A stretch of 64,000 nucleotides of DNA. Origin: Natronobacterium texcoconense (lineage in GTDB: Archaea; Halobacteriota; Halobacteria; Halobacteriales; Natrialbaceae). Made by a program: the position numbers and the translations under genes. Below are positions 44,649 through 53,461 of the stretch, in pieces (positions within the stretch are counted from its first letter, which is position 1; every line of letters begins with the position of its first letter). Below the pieces are notes generated by a model that was not told the origin of the DNA, ran no database searches, and saw only the letters and a program-made list of their open reading frames with translations. The stretch covers positions 430,483 through 494,482 of the forward strand of contig NZ_FNLC01000003.1 of NCBI RefSeq assembly GCF_900104065.1, written 5' to 3'.

Positions 44649-45662
44649 GTGGGTGACGTGACACTCGCGTTCGTTTCTGCGACCGGACCGGACCTCCTGC
44701 GGCTCGTCGCTCTTCCCGTCTTCGCCTGGGTTGCGATCCGAGATATCAAGACCAGACGCGTCTCGAGCGGCGTCTGGATTCCGCTCGCCTTCCTCGGGGG
44801 CGTCTTGCTCCTGTGGGAGGCCCAACTCGCTCGAGCGGCCGGTGAGCAGGTCTGGATATCCGAGTTCCTCGTTCCGGCGGCAATCAGCTTCGGGGTGGTC
44901 GTTCCGATCGCGTACACGTTCTGGTGGTTCGGCGGCTTCGGCGGCGCCGACGCGAAGGCGCTGCTCGTGCTGGCCTTGCTCTTCCCGACGTTCCCGCAGT
45001 ACGTGGTCGGTTCCGCCACGCTCCCGGTTGCGACGACGCCGATCGGCTCGTTCTCGTTTACCATCCTGACCAACGCCGTCCTCGTCGCGATCCTGATCCC
45101 GATCGCACTCGCGATCCGAAACGCGGCTGCGGGGCGGATCACACCCGTGATGTTCGTCGGCTGGCCCATCTCGTGGGACGACGTGTCCGACCATCACGGT
45201 CAGCTACTCGAGACGAGAGACGGCGTCTCCCGCAGCGGTCTCGATCTCGACGCCCTGCGGATGTACCTCCGATGGCGCGGGCTCACGCTCGAGCAGCTCC
45301 GGGAGGATCCCGAGACGTTCCGGGATCCGGTGACGCTACCGAACGATCCGAACCCGCCGACCGACGGCGCGGTCGACGCGGAGGTTCGGACCGACGGCTC
45401 GCTCGAGGTCGACCCACAGGCCGGCCTCGCGGCCGATAGCGATCACGACGATCCCTGGGGCGCACGGATTTTCCTCGCGGACATCGACGGCTCGGCGTAC
45501 GGAACGAGCCCCGCAGAACTCCGGGAGGGTCTCGAAGTCCTTTCCGATTCCGACACCGAGACGGTCTGGATATCGCCCGGAACGCCGTTTCTCGTCCCGA
45601 TCTTCGTCGGTCTCGTGATCGCCGTCCTCTACGGAGACCTGTTGATCGGCACGTTCCTGTAG
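44649..45662 (+). CDS. pibD: Prepilin/preflagellin peptidase (A24 family)
   Basis: A 337-residue membrane aspartyl protease that cleaves class III signal peptides of pilins and archaellins. The two catalytic Asp residues are in IRDIKTRRV (about 29-37) and GGFGGADAKAL (about 97-107). TM helices cluster in 8-170 and a final one at 318-335, with a long acidic cytosolic stretch between. It starts at GTG; a second GTG three codons on is also possible. It follows the ferredoxin gene but is probably separate. Confidence 0.88.
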   Translation: MGDVTLAFVSATGPDLLRLVALPVFAWVAIRDIKTRRVSSGVWIPLAFLGGVLLLWEAQLARAAGEQVWISEFLVPAAISFGVVVPIAYTFWWFGGFGGADAKALLVLALLFPTFPQYVVGSATLPVATTPIGSFSFTILTNAVLVAILIPIALAIRNAAAGRITPVMFVGWPISWDDVSDHHGQLLETRDGVSRSGLDLDALRMYLRWRGLTLEQLREDPETFRDPVTLPNDPNPPTDGAVDAEVRTDGSLEVDPQAGLAADSDHDDPWGARIFLADIDGSAYGTSPAELREGLEVLSDSDTETVWISPGTPFLVPIFVGLVIAVLYGDLLIGTFL

Positions 45663-45728
45663 GATGCTGGCGAACGGAAATCGGGGACGACGGCTGCAGT
45701 ATCGAGCGGTGGTTCGCGTAGTTGAGTG

Positions 45729-45776
45729 ACGCGATTCACGCCCGCCGTGAACGGCGGGATTCTCTCGCTGTAAGAA
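45729..45776. mobile_element. Probable orphan right end of an IS200/IS605-type element
   Basis: GATTCACGC is followed by the hairpin CCCGCCGTGAACGGCGGG (45741-45758; 8-bp stem) and ATTCTCTCGCTG. This block is typical of the sequence downstream of tnpB genes in haloarchaeal IS605 elements, where it forms the right end and part of the guide RNA. No tnpB or tnpA reading frame adjoins it, so it looks like a solo remnant. It directly precedes copy 2 of the 82-bp repeat. Confidence 0.5.
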
Positions 45777-45777
45777 G

Positions 45778-45858
45778 ATAGTAACAACTGCAACTATGTA
45801 CACCTGATCGCACGACAGCTGTGCGATCAGGTGTGCATTGACTTGCAGTGGCTACTAT
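45778..45858 (+). repeat. 82-bp structured palindromic repeat, copy 2
   Basis: 81 bp. Outer arms ATAGTA-n3-ACTGCAA and TTGCAGT-n3-TACTAT; inner stem ACACCTGATCGCAC/GTGCGATCAGGTGT (14 bp) with loop GACAGCT. Sits between the 3' ends of the prepilin peptidase gene (left) and a small membrane-protein gene (right, minus). Same orientation as copy 3, but the loop is the reverse complement of that in copy 3. Confidence 0.88.
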
Positions 45859-45888
45859 AGAGTGACGATCTTCGAATCGCAGCCAGCA

Positions 45889-46140
45889 TCAGTACAGATA
45901 CCGCTCGTACAGCGGCACGAGTGCCGTCCAGAACAGGACGAACGCTGCCCCGACGACGACGATGACGAGCCAGGGTGTCTCCGCTCCGGTCGTCGGTTGC
46001 GCCGTCGCGATCAGCGGTGACCCGCCGAGCAACACGAACGTCGCCGCGAACAGTACCAGACAGACGAAGACGCTGCCGACCTCGAGCGTCGTCGCGATGG
46101 GGTGTCGACGGAACCGTGCGGCGAGAGTCGAGAGGGACAT
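45889..46140 (-). CDS. Small two-TM membrane protein
   Basis: An 83-residue protein starting MSLSTLAARFRRHPIATTLEVG, with TM helices at about 18-44 and 57-78 and a basic N-terminus. No family recognised. It lies 30 bp from the 82-bp repeat at its 3' side and upstream of it is another small membrane gene in the same direction. Confidence 0.6.
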   Translation of the reverse strand: MSLSTLAARFRRHPIATTLEVGSVFVCLVLFAATFVLLGGSPLIATAQPTTGAETPWLVIVVVGAAFVLFWTALVPLYERYLY

Positions 46141-46203
46141 CTTCAGTTCGTCTCACACACCGGGGTGACAAAACAGTCACGGGCGGCGACTCGAGTTCGA
46201 TTC

Positions 46204-46392
46204 TCACTCGGTGACGGCAGCCTCGATTCGGGCCAGCGATCGCGCGATGACGACGAGGACGTAGCAGATCACCAACAACGTCAGCGCGACGATCGCGAGC
46301 AACAGTTCGCCGGTAATCACGCCGTATCCCGCGATAAAAAACGCCAGGAATATGCCGACTCCCAGTTCCAGCTCTGTGCTCGAGCCGCTCAT
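46204..46392 (-). CDS. Small two-TM membrane protein
   Basis: A 62-residue protein starting MSGSSTELELGVGIFLAFFIAGYGV, with two TM helices (about 11-29 and 31-50) and a short helical tail (ARSLARIEAAVTE). It is 63 bp upstream of the next small membrane gene on the same strand and may share its transcript. No named family. Confidence 0.6.
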   Translation of the reverse strand: MSGSSTELELGVGIFLAFFIAGYGVITGELLLAIVALTLLVICYVLVVIARSLARIEAAVTE

Positions 46393-46484
46393 AGCTGTGA
46401 CTGTCGCGCTCGCAAAATAGTACTGTCGATACGTTGATTAGTTGTGTCGTTTGTCCGTGGACTGCGGAACGTAAAAACGTCTTC

Positions 46485-46904
46485 TCAGGCTCGAGACTCG
46501 ATTTCTTCGGCGATATCGTCGAGTTCGTCGTCCTCGAGGTCGGGCGTATCGCCCGCGACGGCGTGGATGGGGCCGCCGCCGTCACCCTCGAATCGGGGGA
46601 CGATGTGGCAGTGGACGTGTGGCACCTCCTGGCCGGCTTCCTCGCCGTTGTTGAACGCGACGGTCGAGGCGTCGGCGTCGACGGCCTCCTCGACGGCGGG
46701 GACCATCCGGTGGATGGTCGCGTAGAGGTCGTCGGCGACGTCCTCGGGGACGTCGTTCAGCCGTTCGTACTCGTCTTTCGGGATGACCAGCGTGTGTCCG
46801 GGCGCGAGCGGGTTCGCGTCCAGGAAGGCCAGCGTGGTCTCGTCTTCGTACACGACGCGTGCAGGAATCTCACCCTCGACGATCTGGCTGAAGATCGTGC
46901 TCAT
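46485..46904 (-). CDS. HIT-family nucleotide hydrolase
   Basis: A 139-residue histidine-triad protein. The catalytic triad motif is HVHCHIVP (96-103), and the N-terminal SIFSQIVEGEIPARVVYEDE-type segment is characteristic. It probably hydrolyses adenylyl-linked nucleotides (Ap4A, AMP-lysine or phosphoramidates); the natural substrate is unknown. Monocistronic. Confidence 0.92.
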   Translation of the reverse strand: MSTIFSQIVEGEIPARVVYEDETTLAFLDANPLAPGHTLVIPKDEYERLNDVPEDVADDLYATIHRMVPAVEEAVDADASTVAFNNGEEAGQEVPHVHCHIVPRFEGDGGGPIHAVAGDTPDLEDDELDDIAEEIESRA

Positions 46905-47009
46905 ACGCCACTATCTGTCGGCTCACGGTAAGAAGGTTACCCGCCAGGGCCGGTTAGCGTCCTCTGGGCTTGGGTAGCTTCATAGTCTTCCCACCGAGTA
47001 GTCCCATCC

Positions 47010-47171
47010 ATGAGCAACGACAAGGGCCCGCTCCAGACGTTCTTCGAGGCCGAGCGTCGGTTCCACGCGATGGTGCCGATCAAGGACCTCTACAGCAAAC
47101 TACTCTTTCGAACGCTACTCTGGTTTCTGTTCTTCTGGTTTCTCTACATGGCCGTCACGGGGCTGCTGTAG
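47010..47171 (+). CDS. Small single-TM protein
   Basis: A 53-residue protein: MSNDKGPLQTFFEAERRFHA, then a short linker and one strongly aromatic TM helix (LLWFLFFWFLYMAVTGLL) ending at the stop. Good codon use and a clean start/stop support a real gene. No family recognised. It ends 12 bp before the end of the convergent UDG gene. Confidence 0.6.
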   Translation: MSNDKGPLQTFFEAERRFHAMVPIKDLYSKLLFRTLLWFLFFWFLYMAVTGLL

Positions 47172-47183
47172 GCCGACCTCGCG

Positions 47184-47873
47184 CTACGAGACGAGGTCCT
47201 CGAGTACCGTGCCCATCTCCTCGAGATACTCCTCGGGTTCGTAGCCGAGTCGTCCGATCCAGACGTCCTGATAAGAGGGATGGAGAACGGGGACGAGCCA
47301 CACGTCGAGTCGATCGCAGCGAATCGGTTCGAGGACGCTATCGACGAACCCCTCGAGTTCTTTCTCCCGATCTTCGGCCCCGAGAACCGTCAGCGTCGCG
47401 TGTTTACCGGTCGCGAGGACGACAGCGGGATCGACCACCTCGAGTTCGGTCAGCAGGTGTGATCGACAGTTCGCTCGCTCTTCGGGTGTCGGCTCCCGGT
47501 TCGTCGGTGACTCGCCGTCTTCGAGGTCTCCCGACGCCTCGCTCGGAAAACACTTCACGGCGTTCGTGTAGAAGGCGTCGTCGCCGAAACCGACTTCCAC
47601 CATCATTCGCCGAATCCGCCGTCCTGAGTGTCTCGAGGTGTATGCCTTGCCCGTCCAGTTGCCACCCTGCCAGCGGTCCGCGTCGGGATTCCCGTACCCC
47701 GGCGCTTCGCCGACGACGACGATGCTTGCGTCCTCCGGTCCGGTTCCCCACGAGATACACTCGCGGGCGTCGACGAGCGCGGGACAGCGGTCGCAGTCGG
47801 ACTCGAGGACGGTCCGCGAATCGGGAAAAGCGACTTCTCGCAGGTCGCTCGAGTCGGCGTCGGGCGGCGTCAT
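47184..47873 (-). CDS. Uracil-DNA glycosylase (family 4/5, Fe-S type)
   Basis: A 229-residue base-excision repair enzyme that removes uracil from DNA. N-terminal Fe-S cluster cysteines (CDRCPALVDARECI), active-site motif GEAPGYG (about 55-61) and the later LHPSYQD loop (His-Pro-Ser) are present. The other cluster cysteines are the CFPSE and ANCRSH ones. The third residue of the GEAPG motif and the spacing place it in the Fe-S UDG superfamily, though family 4 versus 5 is unsettled. Confidence 0.85.
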   Translation of the reverse strand: MTPPDADSSDLREVAFPDSRTVLESDCDRCPALVDARECISWGTGPEDASIVVVGEAPGYGNPDADRWQGGNWTGKAYTSRHSGRRIRRMMVEVGFGDDAFYTNAVKCFPSEASGDLEDGESPTNREPTPEERANCRSHLLTELEVVDPAVVLATGKHATLTVLGAEDREKELEGFVDSVLEPIRCDRLDVWLVPVLHPSYQDVWIGRLGYEPEEYLEEMGTVLEDLVS

Positions 47874-47987
47874 GGGAGACGACTGGGGCCGGGAGCGTTT
47901 AGTCTGGGCGATTTCTCGAGACCGATCGTTGCTCCAGGAGCGAACCCGGGGACAAGTTTACCTTCATTCGGTGACTCTGAGGCGATA

Positions 47988-48218
47988 ATGTCGTCAGAAC
48001 TGCTCGTCGAATCACTGTCGATGCTTCTCTACACCGTTGCCGCGGTCGTTCTCACGGTCGGTGGCGTCCTCGCTGAAGGGGCGAGCCTCCAGCACTTCGG
48101 CTCCGGTGAACTGGTCGTCGGACTGTGGCTCGCCGCAATCGGTGCCGTCATGCTCTACGCGGGACTTTACGGAATCGCCTACAAGAAATTGCTCGCGTCC
48201 GTCCTGGCGCGCTCGTAG
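47988..48218 (+). CDS. Small two-TM membrane protein
   Basis: A 76-residue protein starting MSSELLVESLSMLLYTVAAVV, with TM helices at about 10-30 and 44-64 and a short cytosolic end (KKLLASVLARS). The ATG is preferred over a longer frame that would run into the divergent UDG gene; a TATA-like GTTTACC lies about 30 nt upstream. No family recognised. Confidence 0.6.
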   Translation: MSSELLVESLSMLLYTVAAVVLTVGGVLAEGASLQHFGSGELVVGLWLAAIGAVMLYAGLYGIAYKKLLASVLARS

Positions 48219-48292
48219 TGTTCTCTCGATCGGTCGAGCCGACCGGAAGCCGTTGCATATAACGCGGTCGGAGCGCGAGTACCGACGTATCG

Positions 48293-49531
48293 ATGTCGCA
48301 CGTCGCCGGTCACGTCCGTCGATTCCGTCGTCTCGGAGCCGAACTGTGGAGCGACGGGCGTGGACCGATCCTCGTCGCGGTCGCCAGCGGCTGGTTTCTC
48401 TCCCTGGGCGTCCGGATGATCTACCCTGCAGTGTTGCCACAGCTCCGAGAAGCGTACGGATTCGACCTGACGCTGGCGGGCGTTCTCATCACTGCTCTGT
48501 GGATCGCCTACGCACTCGGCCAGCTACCGGGCGGCGTACTCGACGATCGGTTCGGTAGCCGGAACGTCCTCGTCGTGAGTACCGGCGTCTCCGCGATCGC
48601 ACTGACGCTCGTCGTCACGGCGGGGTCGGTCGGCGTACTGTTCGGCGCGACGGTCCTGTTCGGCTTCGCGACCGCCCTGTACGGCGTCACGCGGTTTACT
48701 CTTCTCTCGACCATCTATCCGGATCGCGGCGGGACGGCGATCGGACTGACGATGGGCGCGGGCGACTTCGGGAACGCGGTGCTCCCGCCCATCGCCGGTG
48801 CGCTCGCGGCCGCACTCGCGTGGGAACTCGGTTTCGGGTTCACCATCCCGCTGTTTCTCGTCGCAACCGTCGGACTCTACCTCGCGCTCCCGGCCGGAAG
48901 CAGGGACGAATCGTCTGCCGACAGTGACGACACGAACGCAGACGACACCGACTTCACTGACACCGCCCGGCGGATCGCTCGAGCACTCCGGCATCGCCCG
49001 GTGATGCTCGTCGCTGCGATCCAGACGCTGGGTTACTGCACCTGGCAGGCGTTTACCGCCTTCTACCCGACGTATCTCGTCGAAATGAAGGGGCTCGAGC
49101 CGACCACGGCGACGGTCCTGTTCGGCGGGTTCTTCGCGCTCGGCATCGTCGTCAAGCCGGTCACTGGCTCCATCTACGACGCGTACGGGGCGCGTCGCTC
49201 GTTGCCGTTCGTCCTCGGATCGATCACGGTGGCGACGCTGGTGCTCCCGTTCGTCGAGAGCCTCGCCGGTCTCGTCGCCGTTACCGCCGTCGCGAGCAGC
49301 GTCCTCGGCTACTCGACGATCTCGTTGACGTATCTCACCGCGTCGTTCCCGGACGACGTTCGGGGAACCGGACTCGGCTCCGTCCGGACGGGGTACATGC
49401 TGATCGGGGCCGGGAGCCCGACTGTCGTGGGCGTGCTCGCGAACGCCGACTACTTCGACGAGGCGTTCTTCCTGCTGTCGGCGGTTGCAGCCGTCGCGGT
49501 CGTCCTCTCGTTGCTCGTCCCCGAAGAGTAG
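48293..49531 (+). CDS. Major facilitator superfamily transporter
   Basis: A 412-residue MFS permease with about 12 TM helices and a central acidic cytosolic loop (about 198-222). Typical motifs: LPGGVLDDRFGSRNVLVVS (about 80-98) and the second-half KPVTGSIYDAYGARRSLPF. The pattern suggests an anion or nitrate/oxalate-type MFS rather than a sugar porter, but substrate cannot be set. Monocistronic, 108 bp before ileS. Confidence 0.85.
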   Translation: MSHVAGHVRRFRRLGAELWSDGRGPILVAVASGWFLSLGVRMIYPAVLPQLREAYGFDLTLAGVLITALWIAYALGQLPGGVLDDRFGSRNVLVVSTGVSAIALTLVVTAGSVGVLFGATVLFGFATALYGVTRFTLLSTIYPDRGGTAIGLTMGAGDFGNAVLPPIAGALAAALAWELGFGFTIPLFLVATVGLYLALPAGSRDESSADSDDTNADDTDFTDTARRIARALRHRPVMLVAAIQTLGYCTWQAFTAFYPTYLVEMKGLEPTTATVLFGGFFALGIVVKPVTGSIYDAYGARRSLPFVLGSITVATLVLPFVESLAGLVAVTAVASSVLGYSTISLTYLTASFPDDVRGTGLGSVRTGYMLIGAGSPTVVGVLANADYFDEAFFLLSAVAAVAVVLSLLVPEE

Positions 49532-49639
49532 GGAAACCGGGGTCGTCCCACGCGTCACCGCCGGACTGCCAGTTCGTCCGACGTATCGAGGAGCACACGG
49601 ACCGATTCTCCTTTAGTCTCGGAGCGAATCACGTCACCT

Positions 49640-52600
49640 ATGAGCAGGTTCGACGATGTCGACGACCAGTACGACCCGCACGACCTCGAACAGCGGGTCT
49701 TCGACTACTGGGAGGACGTCGACGCCTACGAGCAAACGGTCGAGCACCGATCCGACGGTGAATCCTTCTTCTTCGTCGACGGCCCGCCGTACACGTCGGG
49801 CTCGGCGCACATGGGAACCACCTGGAACAAGACGCTGAAAGACGTCTATCTCCGGTTCCACCGGATGCAGGGCTACGACGTCACCGACCGCCCGGGCTAC
49901 GACATGCACGGGCTCCCCATCGAAACCCGCGTCGAGGAACGGCTCGGCTTCGAGAACAAGAAGGACATCGAGGAGTTCGGCGAGGAGAACTTCATCCAGG
50001 AGTGCAAGGACTACGCCAACGAACAACTCGAGGGACTTCAGCAGGACTTCCAGGATTTCGGCGTCTGGATGGACTGGGACGATCCCTACCGGACGGTCGC
50101 ACCGGAGTACATGGAGGCCGCCTGGTGGGGCTTCTCGAAGGCCGCCGAACGCGGCTTAGTCGAGAAGGGCCACCGCTCGATTTCGCAGTGTCCGCGCTGT
50201 GAGACGGCAATCGCGAACAACGAGGTCGAGTACGAGGACGTCGAGGATCCCTCCATTTACGTCAAGTTCGACCTCGAGGATCGCGAGGGGTCGATCGTCA
50301 TCTGGACGACCACTCCGTGGACGATCCCCGCAAACACCTTCGTCGCCGTCGACGAGGAGGGTGACTACGTCGGCGTCCGCGCGGAGAAAGAGGGCGAGGA
50401 AGAGCTTCTGTACGTCGCCGAAGCCAAACACGAGGACGTCCTCCGCGAGGGTCGCTACGAGGAGTACGAGGTCGTCGAAGAGCTCACCGGCGAGGAACTG
50501 ATCGGCTGGACGTACGACCACCCGCTCGCCGAACAGGTCCCCCAACACCCCGACCACGAGGGTGCAGGCGAGGTCTACGCCGCCGACTACGTCGACACGG
50601 GCGGCGACGGTACGGGCCTCGTCCACTCCGCACCGGGCCACGGTGAGGAGGACTTCGAGCGCGGGCGCGAACTCGGGTTCCCGATCTTCTGTCCCGTCGA
50701 CGGCGACGGCGTCTACACCGGGGAAGCCGGCAAGTACGAGGATCAGTTCGTCAAGGACGCCGACGACGAGATCATCTCGGACCTCGAGGACGAGGGCGCG
50801 CTGCTCGCGTCGGGCACCGTCTCTCACAGTTACGGCCACTGTTGGCGCTGTGATACGGGCATCATCCAGATCGTCACCGACCAGTGGTTCATCACGATCA
50901 CGGACGTCAAGGACGAACTCTTAGAGAACATCGAGGACAGCCAGTGGCATCCCGACTGGGCCCGGGACAACCGCTTCCGGGACTTCGTCGAGGAAGCGCC
51001 GGACTGGAACGTCTCCCGGCAGCGTTACTGGGGCATTCCGCTGCCGGTCTGGACGCCCGAAGACAGGGACGACGACGAGGACATGATCGTCGTCGGCGAC
51101 CGCGAGGAACTCGCCGAACGGGTCGACCAGGATATCGACCCCGAGGAGGTCGACCTCCACAAGGACACCGTCGACGACCTCACGATCACCGAGGACGGCA
51201 CCACCTACACTCGCGTCCCCGACGTCTTCGACGTCTGGCTCGACTCTTCGGTGGCGACGTGGGGAACCCTCGACTACCCCGGCGAACAGGAGGCGTTCGA
51301 CGAACTCTGGCCCGCCGACTTCATCCTCGAGGCCCACGACCAGACGCGTGGCTGGTTCTGGTCGCAACTCGGTATGGGAACCGCCGCACTCGGCGAGATC
51401 CCCTACGAGGAAGTCCTGATGCACGGCCACGCGCTGATGCCCGACGGCCGCGCGATGAGCAAGTCCAAGGACATCCTGATCGATCCCCACGAGGCCATCG
51501 ACCGCCACGGTCGGGACGTCATGCGGCTGTTCCTCCTCTCGAACAACCCGCAGGGCGACGACATGCGGTTCGACTGGGACGGGATGCAGACGATGGAGGA
51601 CCACCTCCGGACGCTGTGGAACGTCTTCCGGTTCCCACTGCCGTACATGCGACTCGATGATTTCGACCCGCAGGAGACCACCTTGGACGATGTGGACGAC
51701 GACCTCGAACTCGTCGACGAGTGGGTGCTCGCCCGGCTCCAGTCCACGAAAGCCGAGATGACCGCCCACCTCGAGAACCGCCGCCAGGACAGGGCCGTCG
51801 ACGCCTTACTCGAGTTCGTCGTCGAGGACGTCTCGCGGTTCTACGTCCAGGCCGTCCGCGAACGGATGTGGGAGGAGGAGGACAGCGACTCCAAGACGGC
51901 TGCCTACGCGACGCTCTACCGCGTCCTCCGCGAGACGGTCGCGCTGCTGGCCCCCTACGCGCCGTTCGTCTCCGAGGAGATCTACGGCACGCTCACCGGC
52001 GACGCCGAGTACGACACCGTCCACATGTGTGACTGGCCGGAGGTCGACGAGTACTGGGAGGACGAACAGCTCGAGGCGGACCTCGCCTTCCTGCGTGCCA
52101 TCGAAGAAGCCGGCGCGAACGCTCGCCAACAGGCCGGTCGCAAGCTTCGCTGGCCCGTCCCGCGCGTCGTCGTCGCGGCCGACGACGACCGCGTCGCCGA
52201 GGCCGTCGAACGACACACCGGTCTGCTCGAGGACCGGCTCAACGCCCGCGAGGTCGAACTCGTCTCGGCCGAAAACCGCTGGGAGGAGCTCCAGTACAGC
52301 GCCGAAGCCGACATGAGCGAACTCGGTCCCGCCTTCGGCGACCGCGCCGGACAGGTGATGAACGCGCTCAACGAGGCCCGCATCGACGAACCGAACCTCG
52401 AGGCGCTCGAGGCGGCCGTCGCCGACCACCTCGAGGACGACGAATCCATCGAGGAGTCGATGGTCTCCTTCGTCACCGAGACGCCGGACGACATCGCGGG
52501 CACCGCGTTCGGCCTGAACGGAGACGACCACGGCGTCGCCTACGTCGACGCCTCGCTGACCGAAGACATCGAGAGCGAGGGGTACGCTCGCGAGGTCATC

Positions 52601-52852
52601 CGCCGGGTCCAGGAGATGCGCAAGGACCTCGAACTCGACGTCGAGGAACGGATCGCGCTGGACCTCGCAATCGACGACGACCGCGTTGCCGATCTCGTCG
52701 ACGAACACGAGGACCTGATCAGCGAAGAGGTTCGTGCCGACGAACTCCGCGCAGTCGAGGACGGTGACGGCCACCGCAAGGAGTGGGACGTCGAAGGTGT
52801 AACGATGGAGATCGCGATCGAGCCGCTGGCAGCTGCCGAGGCGTCGGATTAG
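49640..52852 (+). CDS. ileS: Isoleucine--tRNA ligase
   Basis: A 1070-residue class I synthetase. The ATP-binding HIGH motif is HMGT (57-60; SGSAHMGTTWNKTLKD) and the KMSKS motif reads MSKSK (606-610; RAMSKSKDIL). The editing domain lies in between (about 190-420), with an anticodon-binding domain after about 670. The Asp/Glu-rich surface is typical of a halophile. Start matches the family N-terminus and a CTTTAG box about 27 nt upstream. Confidence 0.97.
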   Translation: MSRFDDVDDQYDPHDLEQRVFDYWEDVDAYEQTVEHRSDGESFFFVDGPPYTSGSAHMGTTWNKTLKDVYLRFHRMQGYDVTDRPGYDMHGLPIETRVEERLGFENKKDIEEFGEENFIQECKDYANEQLEGLQQDFQDFGVWMDWDDPYRTVAPEYMEAAWWGFSKAAERGLVEKGHRSISQCPRCETAIANNEVEYEDVEDPSIYVKFDLEDREGSIVIWTTTPWTIPANTFVAVDEEGDYVGVRAEKEGEEELLYVAEAKHEDVLREGRYEEYEVVEELTGEELIGWTYDHPLAEQVPQHPDHEGAGEVYAADYVDTGGDGTGLVHSAPGHGEEDFERGRELGFPIFCPVDGDGVYTGEAGKYEDQFVKDADDEIISDLEDEGALLASGTVSHSYGHCWRCDTGIIQIVTDQWFITITDVKDELLENIEDSQWHPDWARDNRFRDFVEEAPDWNVSRQRYWGIPLPVWTPEDRDDDEDMIVVGDREELAERVDQDIDPEEVDLHKDTVDDLTITEDGTTYTRVPDVFDVWLDSSVATWGTLDYPGEQEAFDELWPADFILEAHDQTRGWFWSQLGMGTAALGEIPYEEVLMHGHALMPDGRAMSKSKDILIDPHEAIDRHGRDVMRLFLLSNNPQGDDMRFDWDGMQTMEDHLRTLWNVFRFPLPYMRLDDFDPQETTLDDVDDDLELVDEWVLARLQSTKAEMTAHLENRRQDRAVDALLEFVVEDVSRFYVQAVRERMWEEEDSDSKTAAYATLYRVLRETVALLAPYAPFVSEEIYGTLTGDAEYDTVHMCDWPEVDEYWEDEQLEADLAFLRAIEEAGANARQQAGRKLRWPVPRVVVAADDDRVAEAVERHTGLLEDRLNAREVELVSAENRWEELQYSAEADMSELGPAFGDRAGQVMNALNEARIDEPNLEALEAAVADHLEDDESIEESMVSFVTETPDDIAGTAFGLNGDDHGVAYVDASLTEDIESEGYAREVIRRVQEMRKDLELDVEERIALDLAIDDDRVADLVDEHEDLISEEVRADELRAVEDGDGHRKEWDVEGVTMEIAIEPLAAAEASD

Positions 52853-52908
52853 TCGCCGCGTCGCTACGCAACACGGCATTTTAGTAGTTCGGCTGAAAGG
52901 AATCGCCT

Positions 52909-53373
52909 ATGAACGACGGATCTGAATCGTTCTTCGAGATGCTGACGGCGATCACGGCGACTGCGACCCTTCCGCTGGGAATTCTCGCAGCAGTCTTTCT
53001 GGGGTTTCCCGCGGCGGCAGCCGTATTCGTGACGGGCTGGCTGTTGCTGGTTCCGGTCTTCGCAATCGCCTCGGACTATCTCGGATCGTCTGGGCACGAG
53101 ATCGACGAAGTAGCACAGGTCCACGAAAGGGTTACGAGTCACTCGAGTGAGCACTCCACCGACACTGACCGACCGTCGAGCGACGACCCTCTCGAGACGC
53201 TGCGCGCCCGGTATGCCCGCGGGGAGATCGACGACCTCGAGTTCGAACGTCGACTCGAGCAACTGGTTGCGACCGAGGATGGTCCCGAGGCGGTTCCTGG
53301 GGGGACGCTAGAATCGACGTCCGACGGCGGATCGCCGGTCGATGCTGACGACGATCGGATCCGCGAACGCTAA
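52909..53373 (+). CDS. SHOCT-domain membrane protein
   Basis: A 154-residue protein with two N-terminal TM helices (about 14-55), a charged linker, and a C-terminal SHOCT motif (DPLETLRARYARGEIDDLEFERRLEQL, about 86-112), then an acidic tail. Second SHOCT protein in the window; the one at 3907 has a Met-rich loop that this one lacks. Role unknown; SHOCT usually mediates oligomerisation. Confidence 0.8.
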   Translation: MNDGSESFFEMLTAITATATLPLGILAAVFLGFPAAAAVFVTGWLLLVPVFAIASDYLGSSGHEIDEVAQVHERVTSHSSEHSTDTDRPSSDDPLETLRARYARGEIDDLEFERRLEQLVATEDGPEAVPGGTLESTSDGGSPVDADDDRIRER

Positions 53374-53461
53374 CTCGGGGTGAGTCCGTTCACAGTGGTC
53401 TCGGCTTCTCTCACTCGGAATCACCACAAAAGTCTTGACCGTCACTTTCGAGTATACGTTC

